IMG/VR virus record: IMGVR_UViG_3300002503_000014
Location: 1 to 43,221 of that record
Source: a virus
DNA: 43,221 bases
Reading direction: 5' to 3' (one strand)
Shown: one piece after another, positions 16,801 through 24,379 of the stretch
How the letters are laid out: each line of letters opens with the position of its first letter
How positions within the stretch are numbered: the stretch's first letter is position 1
Program-made: the position numbers and the translations under genes
Notes under the pieces: model-generated
Database searches by the model: none
What the model was told of the DNA's origin: nothing
The model's input: only the letters and a program-made list of their open reading frames with translations

Positions 16801-18847
16801 TGTTGCTTTCGCAGATATGATGAAAGTCACATTCTCCAGTGCAGTCGATGGAGACGTGTACAATGCTTGGGTTCACTCGCACTTACCTCTTCTACAGGAT
16901 ATGATTGACGATGGTGTTCCCATGTTGGGCACCGAACTCAGCGCAACAGACCTACTAAACCGTATCGAGAAGACTGCCGGAAAATGGAGCACTAAGTACA
17001 CCCCACTGTGGTTTATGAAGGGTGGAAACCATATGTGGAATAGGGCGGTGAACATGATTGGTGCTTCTCTATATGAGCAGAATCGTGCTCTTATGGAAGA
17101 GGTTGGTCACAGCAACTATCTACATCTTGCCCAGAAAGCATTTGGCCCCAATATCGTTGGCAAGGACATAACCTCTGCCAGACGTGCTTTGGCCGATGTT
17201 GTGTCGCACGGTACTGGACGACTCTCGGCCAATGACCTCATGCACCGTGGCCCAGGAATGAGGCTTCTATCTGACTCTATTCTATTCGCCGGACAATACT
17301 TTGAGTCGTACTTACGGCTCATTATGGACGCACGGCGATTAGGAATTCGTGGCAATCTTGGGCGTCGTCTCCTAGCAGGATGGGCAACTACAGCTATTGG
17401 TGGTTATGTTGCTCTATCTTATATACTAGGACAGGAACCAAAACTAGACCCCACGAAGTATGGCTCCCAGATTCTTACTGTGCGTTTGGGAAATCAGAAC
17501 GTGGGATTTGGTGGTGTATTGCAGCAGCTTATGCTCTATGGGGGCAGACTGTCAGAAGCAAAAAGTCCTCAAGATGTTTTTGATATTACTGAGAGGTTCG
17601 TCCGCAGCAAGCAATCTCCGGCCCTATCCTTTGCCTCAGACCTATTCATCAATCGTGCGGATTACATAGGGCGCAAGCTTGACACTCGTAATTCCATCCT
17701 TGCATATTTAGCCAGTCGTTTTGTCCCCTTTGTGGGCCAAGATATGCTTCGGGAAACGCTAGCAAGGGGACTATCTGGAGATTGGAGACTCCCAGAGGAA
17801 TTGAATCCTACCAATGTAATAGGGACACTTCTCGGAGGTCGGTCGTTCCCTGTCTCCAAGAAGACCCTCCGTAATGAAATCGGAGTGGAAGAGTATCGTC
17901 TAAATAATCCACAATCCAAGGAGACTGACGAGTATATTGTAGACAACTACATAAATCCCCAAGTCTTCATGAGTGACCCTGAGAACTATCCGCGTACTAT
18001 GAAGGCACAAGAAGAGGTAGATGCGTGGCAGCGAGAGACTGGTTCAAAGTGGCAGGAATATTCTGATAAGCGACAGAGTTATAATGATAATCAATTCCAG
18101 AAGGATATTGAAGATGGGGCTAAGGAAATTCAATGGGGTCGCGCTGGCGGAGGGGTAACATTTCGAGAGGATGTACTGCCAGAAGCCTATGCTGGAAAGA
18201 ACTCATATAACGACCAGACACTTCTAGACCTTGGGCTCAATCCAGATGACTTGCCCGAAGTACAGGGGAACGACATCAAACTTCTGCGAGACTATCATGC
18301 ACTGAATTATGATAGTTATAAGGCAGCGGATGGAATTACTCCCGACCCAGAGGGGTACAAAGCTGCTCAACAGAGTATCCTGAACCAGATGTCCCCTGCT
18401 ATGAGAGGCTTCATTGAGTCTGGCAAGGATGGTAGGATTACGTCAAGGAAGGGTAAAGACGCAAATACTCGCCTAATTTCTACTCGTACTGACCTTCGAC
18501 GGTGGTTTGATGCTCCGAAATATAAGGGACTCACTGGAGACGAAAGTAAACAGGTTGACCAACTCCTTGAGTGGGCCTCTACTCTACACGACATGGCAAC
18601 TCTATCCGGTGTATCCATCGACCGCCGAAAGATTATAGCAATGATGGGGTCTATTCCTCAATATTCTAAGCTTGCTGCTGTCGCCTTCTTCGCTACCTTC
18701 GAGGGTCTGAAGAGTATGGTTCTCAGCGATGAGCAGGAAAAGATAACGATGTCCAACGGGGATTTGGCAGTTTTCTACCCATTCACCTACGAAGATTTAT
18801 CTGACGAACTCAAGGTAGACTGGGCAAAACTGTATGGAATGAGATAA
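13817..18847 (+). CDS. Giant internal virion / ejection protein
   Basis: 1676 residues, the largest gene. The first 600 residues are mixed and charged. At about residues 495-535 a KOW-like strand-turn pattern appears (YPKGTQVSITKGPLSG then GKITSY). A long Lys/Glu/Gln coiled coil covers about 820-920. The C-terminal third has Trp- and Gly-rich segments and hydrophobic stretches (GWATTAIGGYVALSYIL) plus an RSKQSPALSFASDLF motif like those seen in very large phage polyvalent/ejection proteins. Its position between portal and scaffold and its size suggest a capsid-internal protein ejected with DNA; this is inference. No catalytic motif is certain. Confidence 0.75.
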   Translation: MLPGFASKKKRAKQLQTEAAMRTFRQVEQQTQPRRLVPFSTRTAAGTPFDLSFQREDPDYAREGIERLKKLREHATLSVQGKVPPDLETPEQRTQHFILNYAGIRARQGLDFDSAIDEAVQNAVAHGIPEKYARDEAERNRGFWSKLGGALLKEGDFIADVAIRDTVHDIESAFNRTRRFKGVLPLLKGEEPFMTEREAEEHFGPSLDISRELQARLDAADEAKVLSRPVVLGAQEALARTLEGRGGRENVLSRAVRSRAVTEVGAELLNPIYLVSALPFLSLRPGVSGARATADVISQLVATGLEPGAAVGFYKGFRAIGKGTLRATLRGLAKGTVQTLEKERGTRLAAGILGEADPKAQGLAFSRWVMNEDDPYEAGVKWARATNSGVETAVTNVEDLAARQRTLTDLIQEKEINPLTGRPTQEPPTIKSPMRVQIEDEIKAGKTAEELLDETTARIAESPRLAGEEVGDVSDSLSKAGIPEDVARLLTDPENLYPKGTQVSITKGPLSGQTGKITSYTKVTNSYKIRVGKKTTDLQAKFFDAIEDIEQQAGKITSEVDDIGVHTNISSILDESDNAARAQRSADLGADEVTGEPVRPSSDPAIPHPDKIPDKVMTKEAREAMYRVIDKIRRTQSWTAVVQSAMEHEMRALDVDLETGLIRTATPKDGVSSTHWAEVLSDPDKYDFVGAEASDIEKAIRSYNLFTFQSVEDGVRAGIFDDAFLNFIKPDGKRYVHRVAISIEQDGEVIELRRSSRHGPLGQKQSHQMPRTRETIDEAGRPEVVYLNNPSAALAEFIEEVNYRIAVKELANDLEKYAVTPHAQQATRVAYDEAREKAQSLSTQLEDLTRTRLVMLDEERLAEAAGEVKNAERLRSNLTAIELDLDQTNKELKTARSQAKRLQKTVAYEKKTFRSINIELQGIREPFAGGKLYPKSVADTVERTLRLNHRGIVYGTAVKGLELLREVNKVFKPVWASADMSFIGLQTLPSLAVNPVAFADMMKVTFSSAVDGDVYNAWVHSHLPLLQDMIDDGVPMLGTELSATDLLNRIEKTAGKWSTKYTPLWFMKGGNHMWNRAVNMIGASLYEQNRALMEEVGHSNYLHLAQKAFGPNIVGKDITSARRALADVVSHGTGRLSANDLMHRGPGMRLLSDSILFAGQYFESYLRLIMDARRLGIRGNLGRRLLAGWATTAIGGYVALSYILGQEPKLDPTKYGSQILTVRLGNQNVGFGGVLQQLMLYGGRLSEAKSPQDVFDITERFVRSKQSPALSFASDLFINRADYIGRKLDTRNSILAYLASRFVPFVGQDMLRETLARGLSGDWRLPEELNPTNVIGTLLGGRSFPVSKKTLRNEIGVEEYRLNNPQSKETDEYIVDNYINPQVFMSDPENYPRTMKAQEEVDAWQRETGSKWQEYSDKRQSYNDNQFQKDIEDGAKEIQWGRAGGGVTFREDVLPEAYAGKNSYNDQTLLDLGLNPDDLPEVQGNDIKLLRDYHALNYDSYKAADGITPDPEGYKAAQQSILNQMSPAMRGFIESGKDGRITSRKGKDANTRLISTRTDLRRWFDAPKYKGLTGDESKQVDQLLEWASTLHDMATLSGVSIDRRKIIAMMGSIPQYSKLAAVAFFATFEGLKSMVLSDEQEKITMSNGDLAVFYPFTYEDLSDELKVDWAKLYGMR

Positions 18848-18860
18848 TTCTGTGCAGGAC

Positions 18861-18889
18861 TTGACAAACTTGCCTAAGTGTGTTATAAT
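18861..18889 (+). promoter_or_regulatory. Promoter for scaffold and capsid genes
   Basis: TTGACA (18861-18866), spacer AACTTGCCTAAGTGTGT, TATAAT (18884-18889). It lies directly after the giant gene and about 45 bp upstream of the scaffold start, giving extra transcripts of the capsid genes. Confidence 0.9.
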
Positions 18890-18932
18890 GAAGATTAGGT
18901 AAGAATGATTAGTTTCAAGACAGGAGGTTTCC

Positions 18933-19673
18933 ATGCTGGACGAGGATACGACTTCCACCGAGGAGTCTACCGACCAGACGAAAGAGACAACCGACGAGAC
19001 TACATCCGATGCGACGGATAAGACCGTAACATTGACCGATGAGCAGATTGCTTCTTTGGTTAAGGATGAACGGCTCGCAAAAATAATTCAGTCCGAGGCC
19101 GACAAGAGGGCTGCGACTATCGAGAAGCGTATGCGAGTGGAGCAGAGCCAAAGGCTTGCTGCTTCCAAAGCACAGCGCGAACAGGATGAGTTGCTGTCCT
19201 TAGTTGACGATGAGGACTATGAGGGTTTAGGTAAGCGCACTGCCCAGACTCTCCAAAGTACAAGGAGTATGCAGGATGCAGCAGTGCAGTTCTCAGGTGC
19301 GCTAGAGGGTATTCTAAAGGAACACCCTGAATTCCGTGGGTTAGGACAAGACAGGATTGATGAGGTTTACCAAGATGTCATTGATAAGCAAGGCAACGTG
19401 GTAGATTTCATGATTGGTCTATCTAAGGCACGGGAATCACAGGCGATAGAGGTGTCCATCGCCACGGCTCAAAAAGCTTTTGCTGCAGAATTGGATGCCA
19501 AACTAACAGAATATGGACTCTCTCGCAGAGACAAAGAGGGCGGGCCTGACGAAAATGTGTCAGGAGCCACAGGTAATGTGGCAACGGCTGACGAGGATGC
19601 ACTCCTCGAAAACCCGAACACACCAACCAAAGTCCTCAAGGAAATTCTTGCCAAGCGGGGGATACAAACTTAA
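18933..19673 (+). CDS. Capsid scaffolding protein
   Basis: 246 residues after a strong GACAGGAGG site. The N-terminus is extremely acidic and Thr/Ser-rich, the middle is a charged coiled coil (SEADKRAATIEKRM, ASKAQREQDELL), and the C-terminus ends in a short basic helix (LKEILAKRG). This is the usual outline of phage scaffolds, whose basic tail binds the capsid shell. Directly upstream of the capsid gene. It is assigned from composition and position. Confidence 0.8.
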   Translation: MLDEDTTSTEESTDQTKETTDETTSDATDKTVTLTDEQIASLVKDERLAKIIQSEADKRAATIEKRMRVEQSQRLAASKAQREQDELLSLVDDEDYEGLGKRTAQTLQSTRSMQDAAVQFSGALEGILKEHPEFRGLGQDRIDEVYQDVIDKQGNVVDFMIGLSKARESQAIEVSIATAQKAFAAELDAKLTEYGLSRRDKEGGPDENVSGATGNVATADEDALLENPNTPTKVLKEILAKRGIQT

Positions 19674-19688
19674 TAAAGGAAAATAGAA

Positions 19689-20567
19689 ATGGCATCAGGA
19701 GAAACCAATACTGGTTCTCTAGGCGATAGTCTACCTACGATGGTTGCCTCGGCCCGTATCGTGCGAGAGTACGAGGGCACGGTGCAGCGGCTCGTAGAGA
19801 ACCAGACTCTCGGAGAAGGGACTGGGTTGTCCTGGCGTGAGGTTAGTTTCGCTGCTCTGGCAAGTCAGAATATCACTGAAACGACACAGTTGGATAACCC
19901 TCAGCAGCTTTCGGACGCTCTCATCTCCGTCACCCCGTCCGTTATCGGAATTCACACAGTCGTTACCGACCGAGTGAAGGCTCGCATCGCCAAGAACGCT
20001 CTTGCGAAGATTGGTGGGCTGGCTCAGAACGCGGTTGAGAGGAAGAAGGCACAGGACGGGCACACAATGCTCGACGGTGCTACGACCTCTCTCCCTGGTA
20101 CTGGTAACACTCTCACTTCTGGCCACATTGCGGCTGCGGCCTCCCGTGCCCGCCTTGGCGGAACAGCAGAACCCTCCAACCCCCCACACTACGCTGTCCT
20201 TCACCCCTATCAGATTAAAGACCTGTTCGATGTGGTGACGGCTGGTGTTGGTACATACAACATCCCCGAAGGTGAAACCGCCCGTGTCTTCAAGGAAGGC
20301 TTTAGAGGTTCCATCTCCGGTGTTCAGATTTTCGAGGACAACCTTCTGGCAGCGGACGCAACTCCAGATGTCAAGGGTGGTGTCTTCGCCAAGGAAGCGA
20401 TTATTCTCGTGCAGGGTCGCTCTCCTCGGATGGTTAACCTGCGTAACGAAAAGCTCGGCGGTGGTGCCGACGAAGTCATCCTCTACGATGAGTACGCCTA
20501 TGGCGAACGTTCAGTTGGCAACTGGCTGTACGAAATCATGAGTGATGCTACCGCACCCACGTCGTAA
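19689..20567 (+). CDS. Major capsid protein (HK97 fold)
   Basis: 292 residues after AAAGGAAAATAG. The sequence features fit small HK97-fold capsid proteins: an N-terminal arm, a spine-helix-like region (GIHTVVTDRVKARIAKNA), a P-domain-like stretch with Ala-rich helices, the motif ALARKK-like QNAVERKKAQDGHTM, and a C-terminal strand pattern (YDEYAYGERSVGNWLYEI). It forms the icosahedral shell. Located after the scaffold, as expected, and its codon use is cleaner and more GC-rich at third positions than its neighbours, as in highly expressed genes. Confidence 0.88.
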   Translation: MASGETNTGSLGDSLPTMVASARIVREYEGTVQRLVENQTLGEGTGLSWREVSFAALASQNITETTQLDNPQQLSDALISVTPSVIGIHTVVTDRVKARIAKNALAKIGGLAQNAVERKKAQDGHTMLDGATTSLPGTGNTLTSGHIAAAASRARLGGTAEPSNPPHYAVLHPYQIKDLFDVVTAGVGTYNIPEGETARVFKEGFRGSISGVQIFEDNLLAADATPDVKGGVFAKEAIILVQGRSPRMVNLRNEKLGGGADEVILYDEYAYGERSVGNWLYEIMSDATAPTS

Positions 20568-20607
20568 CCCAATCACCTCAGGACGAGGTAGAAAGGACAA
20601 CTAAATA

Positions 20608-21408
20608 ATGGCCATTCAGGACGAATTTGGCCGAATAGGATTTTTCGAGGACTTTGGTGGTTATAATGCCACCGCCTCAATTGCAGACGCAACAGCGGGC
20701 ACACGGTATAACCAAATCTCTTTGGTTGCCGTGAGCGGTGCTGTTGACTTCATCAACACAGTAGACGAGTCCGGTGGTGTTGCTTCCTTCAGTGGCGCTG
20801 CCGGAGCCGGTGACGGTATTGCTATGTTCGGTGCGCCGATGCAGCCCTCCACCAACGGTACTATTAGTATGGGTGCGCGGTTCAAGGGTGCCTCAGCGAC
20901 AGACCTGCGTGTATTCGTGGGTTGGGCCGAGACGGTTGCCTTGGCCGAGCCCATTAACCCGTTCACTCTGAGTGGCTCGACTCTGACTTCAAACGATGCT
21001 GGTAACGCGGTTGGTTTCTACGCTGACACGGGTGCCACCACGGATGACTTCAGATTCCACTACTCACTGGACGGGGCAGAGGCCACGACCGCTGCCCTCG
21101 ATTTTGCTCGTGAGGGCTCGACCACGCTTGGTGCCTTGGGTATCCGCGCTGGTTGCACTATCACTGCAGATTCGTGGTACGTCGCTAAGGTCGAGATTGC
21201 TCCTAGCGGTAAGTGCTCTGGCTACTTCGGTGGGCCTGGGATGGGGAACCAGCTTGGGTTGACCCCTGTTGCCGAACTTAGGGCAGGTACTTTCGACCAG
21301 ACGGCGCTAGTTTACCCCGTGCTGTATCTCCTGGCGGAATCTACAGGTGACCCTCTTCTGGAGTGTGACTACTTCTGGGCACGGGGCTTCCGTGAGTGGA
21401 CTACGTAA
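20608..21408 (+). CDS. Capsid decoration or spike protein (putative)
   Basis: 266 residues, Gly/Ala/Thr-rich and predicted to be mostly beta strands, with a lectin-like jelly-roll look (TISMGARFKG, SWYVAKVEIAPSG, CSGYFGGPGMG). No coiled coil or membrane segment. The gene directly follows the capsid protein and keeps the same high-expression codon style, which suits an abundant decoration protein. The family is not recognised. Confidence 0.65.
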   Translation: MAIQDEFGRIGFFEDFGGYNATASIADATAGTRYNQISLVAVSGAVDFINTVDESGGVASFSGAAGAGDGIAMFGAPMQPSTNGTISMGARFKGASATDLRVFVGWAETVALAEPINPFTLSGSTLTSNDAGNAVGFYADTGATTDDFRFHYSLDGAEATTAALDFAREGSTTLGALGIRAGCTITADSWYVAKVEIAPSGKCSGYFGGPGMGNQLGLTPVAELRAGTFDQTALVYPVLYLLAESTGDPLLECDYFWARGFREWTT

Positions 21409-21429
21409 CAATTGAATAGCAAGGCTTAC

Positions 21430-21458
21430 GAGGGGTGAGCCTAGTGAAATCACCCCTC
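21430..21458 (+). other. 9-bp perfect hairpin after the decoration gene
   Basis: GAGGGGTGA, an 11-base loop, TCACCCCTC. There is no T-run afterwards. It may be a transcript-stabilising or partial termination structure at the end of the capsid unit. Confidence 0.6.
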
Positions 21459-21500
21459 ACCTATCAAGTGCAGCCTTAGCTGCTAGGAAAGGAAAACGAA

Positions 21501-22049
21501 ATGGCAACAAGTCCTGTTCATAAGGGATGGTTGCGTGATATTCATAATGGTCGCCTCGCGGCTGTTTACAACGGCACTGAGGTTTTTGACTTTGATGCAA
21601 ACGATTTGGACGTAGCAGTTGCCGCTATCTTTTCGGCTGATGTTAAATTTGAACTAACCATTACTGCTGGTGCAGATGGTGTTGGTGCAGATGGGGAGCA
21701 GCTTACCTCTGGTGGTGCTGCTGCCGAGTGTGATTGGGCCGCTGCCGCCTGCCTCCGTGAATATAAGAATGTTCAGGGGGAACGAACCGATGCACAGGAA
21801 GTGCTCTCTCAGATAATTGCAACTCCTGTGTATGACTTCCAGTACAAGAGTAAGGCTGAGAGTGATGAGCATGTTATCTCTACGGGCGACCTAACCACTA
21901 CATACACGGGAATCATGGCTGACGAAGCTCCGTGGGCAACACATTACAAGGGGCGGATTCTTAACCCCATCAACACGTTTGGGTACACCGTTTTGGCTAT
22001 CAAGGCTCTGAACGAGAAGATTGCCAAGCTTGAGACGATGGTTAGTTAA
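21501..22049 (+). CDS. Structural protein, unknown
   Basis: 182 residues with an AGGAAAGGAAAAC ribosome site. Beta-rich and Ala/Asp-rich, with a C-terminal amphipathic helix (VLAIKALNEKIAKLETMV). It is located in the head-to-tail part of the virion block. No family recognised; a connector or minor capsid role is possible by position only. Confidence 0.65.
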   Translation: MATSPVHKGWLRDIHNGRLAAVYNGTEVFDFDANDLDVAVAAIFSADVKFELTITAGADGVGADGEQLTSGGAAAECDWAAAACLREYKNVQGERTDAQEVLSQIIATPVYDFQYKSKAESDEHVISTGDLTTTYTGIMADEAPWATHYKGRILNPINTFGYTVLAIKALNEKIAKLETMVS

Positions 22050-22053
22050 TATC

Positions 22054-22170
22054 ATGAACGTACCTATAGAGTTTCTATTTCAACTATATGGTGAGGCTAT
22101 GGTCAAAATCCGTCTATTGGAAAATGAAATTCTTAGGTTGTCCGAGCCAGAGAAAGAAAAGGAAGAATAG
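22054..22170 (+). CDS. Short helical protein, 38 aa
   Basis: Starts MNVPIEFLFQLYGEAMVKIR and ends in an acidic/basic helix (PEKEKEE). Its TAG overlaps the GTG of the next gene (TAGTG). Probably a real coupled short gene; no known function. Confidence 0.5.
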   Translation: MNVPIEFLFQLYGEAMVKIRLLENEILRLSEPEKEKEE

Positions 22171-22358
22171 TGTTCTTCGAGGTAGCGACAGAGGAGGATG
22201 AGGCTCGCCTAGCCGAGATTCTCAAACGTGAAGAGAAACTACTCAAAACTAGGCAAAACTTAGATGAAAGGATAAGGGAGAAAAACGGTGGAAGGGCTTA
22301 CGTTTCCAGCGACCGTAGTGTACGCCGACGAATTGGCATACGGTCTATCCGAAGTTAA
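22170..22358 (+). CDS. Small charged helical protein, 62 aa
   Basis: GTG start overlapping the upstream stop. A strongly charged helix (EEDEARLAEILKREEKLLKT) followed by an Arg/Ser-rich tail (RSVRRRIGIRSIRS). It overlaps the next gene by about 70 bases, an unusually long overlap, so its C-terminus may be less constrained or it may end earlier in practice. Function unknown. Confidence 0.5.
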   Translation: MFFEVATEEDEARLAEILKREEKLLKTRQNLDERIREKNGGRAYVSSDRSVRRRIGIRSIRS

Positions 22359-22692
22359 CCTCCTCTCTCCTCTGTCGGATGCCATCACGGGAGTGGGGCA
22401 GACAATGCGCCGCTACCAAATCATCATAGTAAATCGTAACGACCAATTGGCTGAATACCGAGAGGACTTGGGTTTGGCCTCAGACTTCGACGCTATTCAG
22501 TTCCGTATTCCCAGCTTTTGGGTACATACAGTGGGAGAGCTAAAGGAAATGGCTGAAACCCTGCGACTGAACGAGCCAAGTTACTTGCACGAGGCGATAC
22601 CAGTGCCAGATTCCGAGAAGTTCTGGCGAAGGTACAACGACTTGAACGAGGGAATTAGGGCATACAGAAAGGGGAAAAAGCACTATGCCTAA
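22288..22692 (+). CDS. Tail assembly-type hypothetical protein
   Basis: 134 residues from GTG 22288 with GGGAG upstream. Contains FPATVVYADELAYGLSEV and an aromatic middle (IPSFWVHTVGELKEM), ending in a basic tail (YRKGKKHYA). No family recognised. Overlaps the preceding gene by 71 bases and the following one by 8. The position suggests a head-tail joining or structural role. Confidence 0.65.
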   Translation: MEGLTFPATVVYADELAYGLSEVNLLSPLSDAITGVGQTMRRYQIIIVNRNDQLAEYREDLGLASDFDAIQFRIPSFWVHTVGELKEMAETLRLNEPSYLHEAIPVPDSEKFWRRYNDLNEGIRAYRKGKKHYA

Positions 22693-23278
22693 GGACAATC
22701 AGAACATGGCACCTGACTCCGACGACAACGAGGAAATCATTGCCTTCCTTCAGGGAGACATGGACAGGGCACAGGAACCAGGGGATATGCCGCCTGGAAC
22801 TATTGTAGACACAGGAAAGAGTGAGGAAACTCCCTTCCCAAGTGTGGTGGCGTCTGTTGAGAGTGCGGGGTATGTAACTCTGTACAATCGTCAGACGGGT
22901 GACCCCAGTATTATCAACATTAACAACTTGTCACCCAAACTGAAGCAGCGGTATAACGATGGGCCGTTCACAGGGGAGCTAGTATTCACTCTTCGTGACC
23001 CTGGTTTCCGACCTCCGAAGGGTACGGAACTCTGTTGGCTACACGCTGACCATCCCCGTCGGGCTGAGTTTGACAAGTATGGCTTTGCGGTGTGTCCTGC
23101 AGGTAGTCTACAGTCGGAATACCAGCGAGACCGACACGCTGAGAAGAGGCACAACACGGAGTTTGCAATCATTAAGGATATGCTGAGGCGCGAGAAGGAC
23201 TCACAGCGAGATGACATCGAGGCGCAAGACCGTGAAGAGCGTCGCAAACTGCTAGAGATTCTAGCGAATAGAGGGTAA
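22685..23278 (+). CDS. Hypothetical virion protein with Cys/His pair
   Basis: 197 residues, acidic N-terminus (PDSDDNEEIIAFLQGDMD), a central globular region with CWLHADHPRR and YGFAVCPAG, which might bind one metal, and a long charged C-terminal helix (RDDIEAQDREERRKLL). No known family. Overlaps the previous gene by 8 bases. Confidence 0.65.
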   Translation: MPKDNQNMAPDSDDNEEIIAFLQGDMDRAQEPGDMPPGTIVDTGKSEETPFPSVVASVESAGYVTLYNRQTGDPSIININNLSPKLKQRYNDGPFTGELVFTLRDPGFRPPKGTELCWLHADHPRRAEFDKYGFAVCPAGSLQSEYQRDRHAEKRHNTEFAIIKDMLRREKDSQRDDIEAQDREERRKLLEILANRG

Positions 23279-23281
23279 ATT

Positions 23282-23578
23282 ATGGCTCGATTTTCAATGA
23301 CACCAGGAGATTACCACGCGTATGAAACTGTGACTGTTGCTGGAACAGCAGTGGAGTTAACGGACGCTACTAAACTTAATGCCACTTTTGCTACAATTAC
23401 TGTTGAGACCGCACAGATAAGGTTCACATTAGACGGAACTACACCCACTGCTACTGTGGGGCACTTGCTAGAGCCTGGGGACGTTCTCACTCTCGACAGT
23501 GCTGAACAGATTACACAAGCACAATTCATCCGTGTGGGTGCGACTAGTGGCACAATTCAAGTGAGTTACGGGAACTAG
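23282..23578 (+). CDS. Small beta-rich structural protein
   Basis: 98 residues, Thr/Val-rich alternating pattern (YHAYETVTVAGTAVELTD, ATVGHLLEPGDVLTL), typical of a beta-sandwich spike or head-fibre subunit. It is the first of three short beta proteins in a row before the fibre promoter. Confidence 0.65.
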   Translation: MARFSMTPGDYHAYETVTVAGTAVELTDATKLNATFATITVETAQIRFTLDGTTPTATVGHLLEPGDVLTLDSAEQITQAQFIRVGATSGTIQVSYGN

Positions 23579-23580
23579 CG

Positions 23581-24021
23581 ATGAAGATAGAACGTTCAGC
23601 ACCAGGAGCCCCAACTTACGTAGCCCGTGGAAACTGGAACTTTACAGATGACACTGGTGCTACTGGAGCATATACTATTTTCACCGTCACTGGAGATGTA
23701 TTAATCCAGACCTTTGGTATCTGTAATGTCAGCCTAACTGGGGCAACAGCTACAATTCAACTTGGTGTCTCTGGTGACACAGCGGCATTTGTAGCCCTAA
23801 CTACTGGAACAGACTTGCTTGCTGATGAGGTGTGGATAGACGCTACTCCCACTCTGACGAAGGAGATACTAGACCCAGCTGCAATACCCAGAACATGGAT
23901 TGTGGCTAATGGCCAAGATGTAATACTCACCATTGCTACAGCTGCTCTAACGGCTGGTGATATAGACTTCTACGCTCGCTGGAGTCCTCTTTCTGCAGAT
24001 GGTATGGTGGTTGGTGGATAA
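23581..24021 (+). CDS. Beta-rich structural protein
   Basis: 146 residues, Thr/Ala/Gly-rich (DTGATGAYTIFTVTGDV, GATATIQLGVSGDTAAF), predicted all-beta. Probably a virion surface protein. Starts just after the previous gene's stop and is TAATG-coupled to the next. No named family. Confidence 0.65.
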   Translation: MKIERSAPGAPTYVARGNWNFTDDTGATGAYTIFTVTGDVLIQTFGICNVSLTGATATIQLGVSGDTAAFVALTTGTDLLADEVWIDATPTLTKEILDPAAIPRTWIVANGQDVILTIATAALTAGDIDFYARWSPLSADGMVVGG

Positions 24022-24317
24022 TGGCGTGGGTAGTTGATGAAGACACAAGCTTTGTTGTAGGTGATAGTCCTCACGTTATAACAATCAACGCGGACTCCAC
24101 TCTGCACAAGTACCCCCCTGTCAAGGGCTACATTGCCTGCGATGGGACAGGCAACATACTCATAGAAATGGCCAGATTTGGCACTGGTTATGAAGACCAA
24201 TTCACCTTAAAGACTGCTGAGGTAGTGGAGTTTGAGGGAGAAATTGGACTAGTACGAATCACCTACTCAGGAACAGACTCAGCTTATCGCTGTGTGGTTC
24301 AAACACTAATCAATTAG
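24021..24317 (+). CDS. Small beta-rich structural protein
   Basis: 98 residues, starting inside TAATG. All-beta pattern with VKGYIACDGTGNILIEMARF and an end YRCVVQTLIN. Likely a tail or spike accessory protein. It is followed directly by a strong promoter. Confidence 0.65.
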   Translation: MAWVVDEDTSFVVGDSPHVITINADSTLHKYPPVKGYIACDGTGNILIEMARFGTGYEDQFTLKTAEVVEFEGEIGLVRITYSGTDSAYRCVVQTLIN

Positions 24318-24321
24318 GGAC

Positions 24322-24350
24322 TTGACAAACTAGTGAAAATGTGTTATAAT
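24322..24350 (+). promoter_or_regulatory. Promoter for the fibre module
   Basis: TTGACA (24322-24327), spacer AACTAGTGAAAATGTGT, TATAAT (24345-24350). The leader holds GGCGGGGGTCTTTATAG directly before ATG 24380, again the shared element. Confidence 0.9.
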
Positions 24351-24379
24351 AAAGCTGTATACGGCGGGGGTCTTTATAG

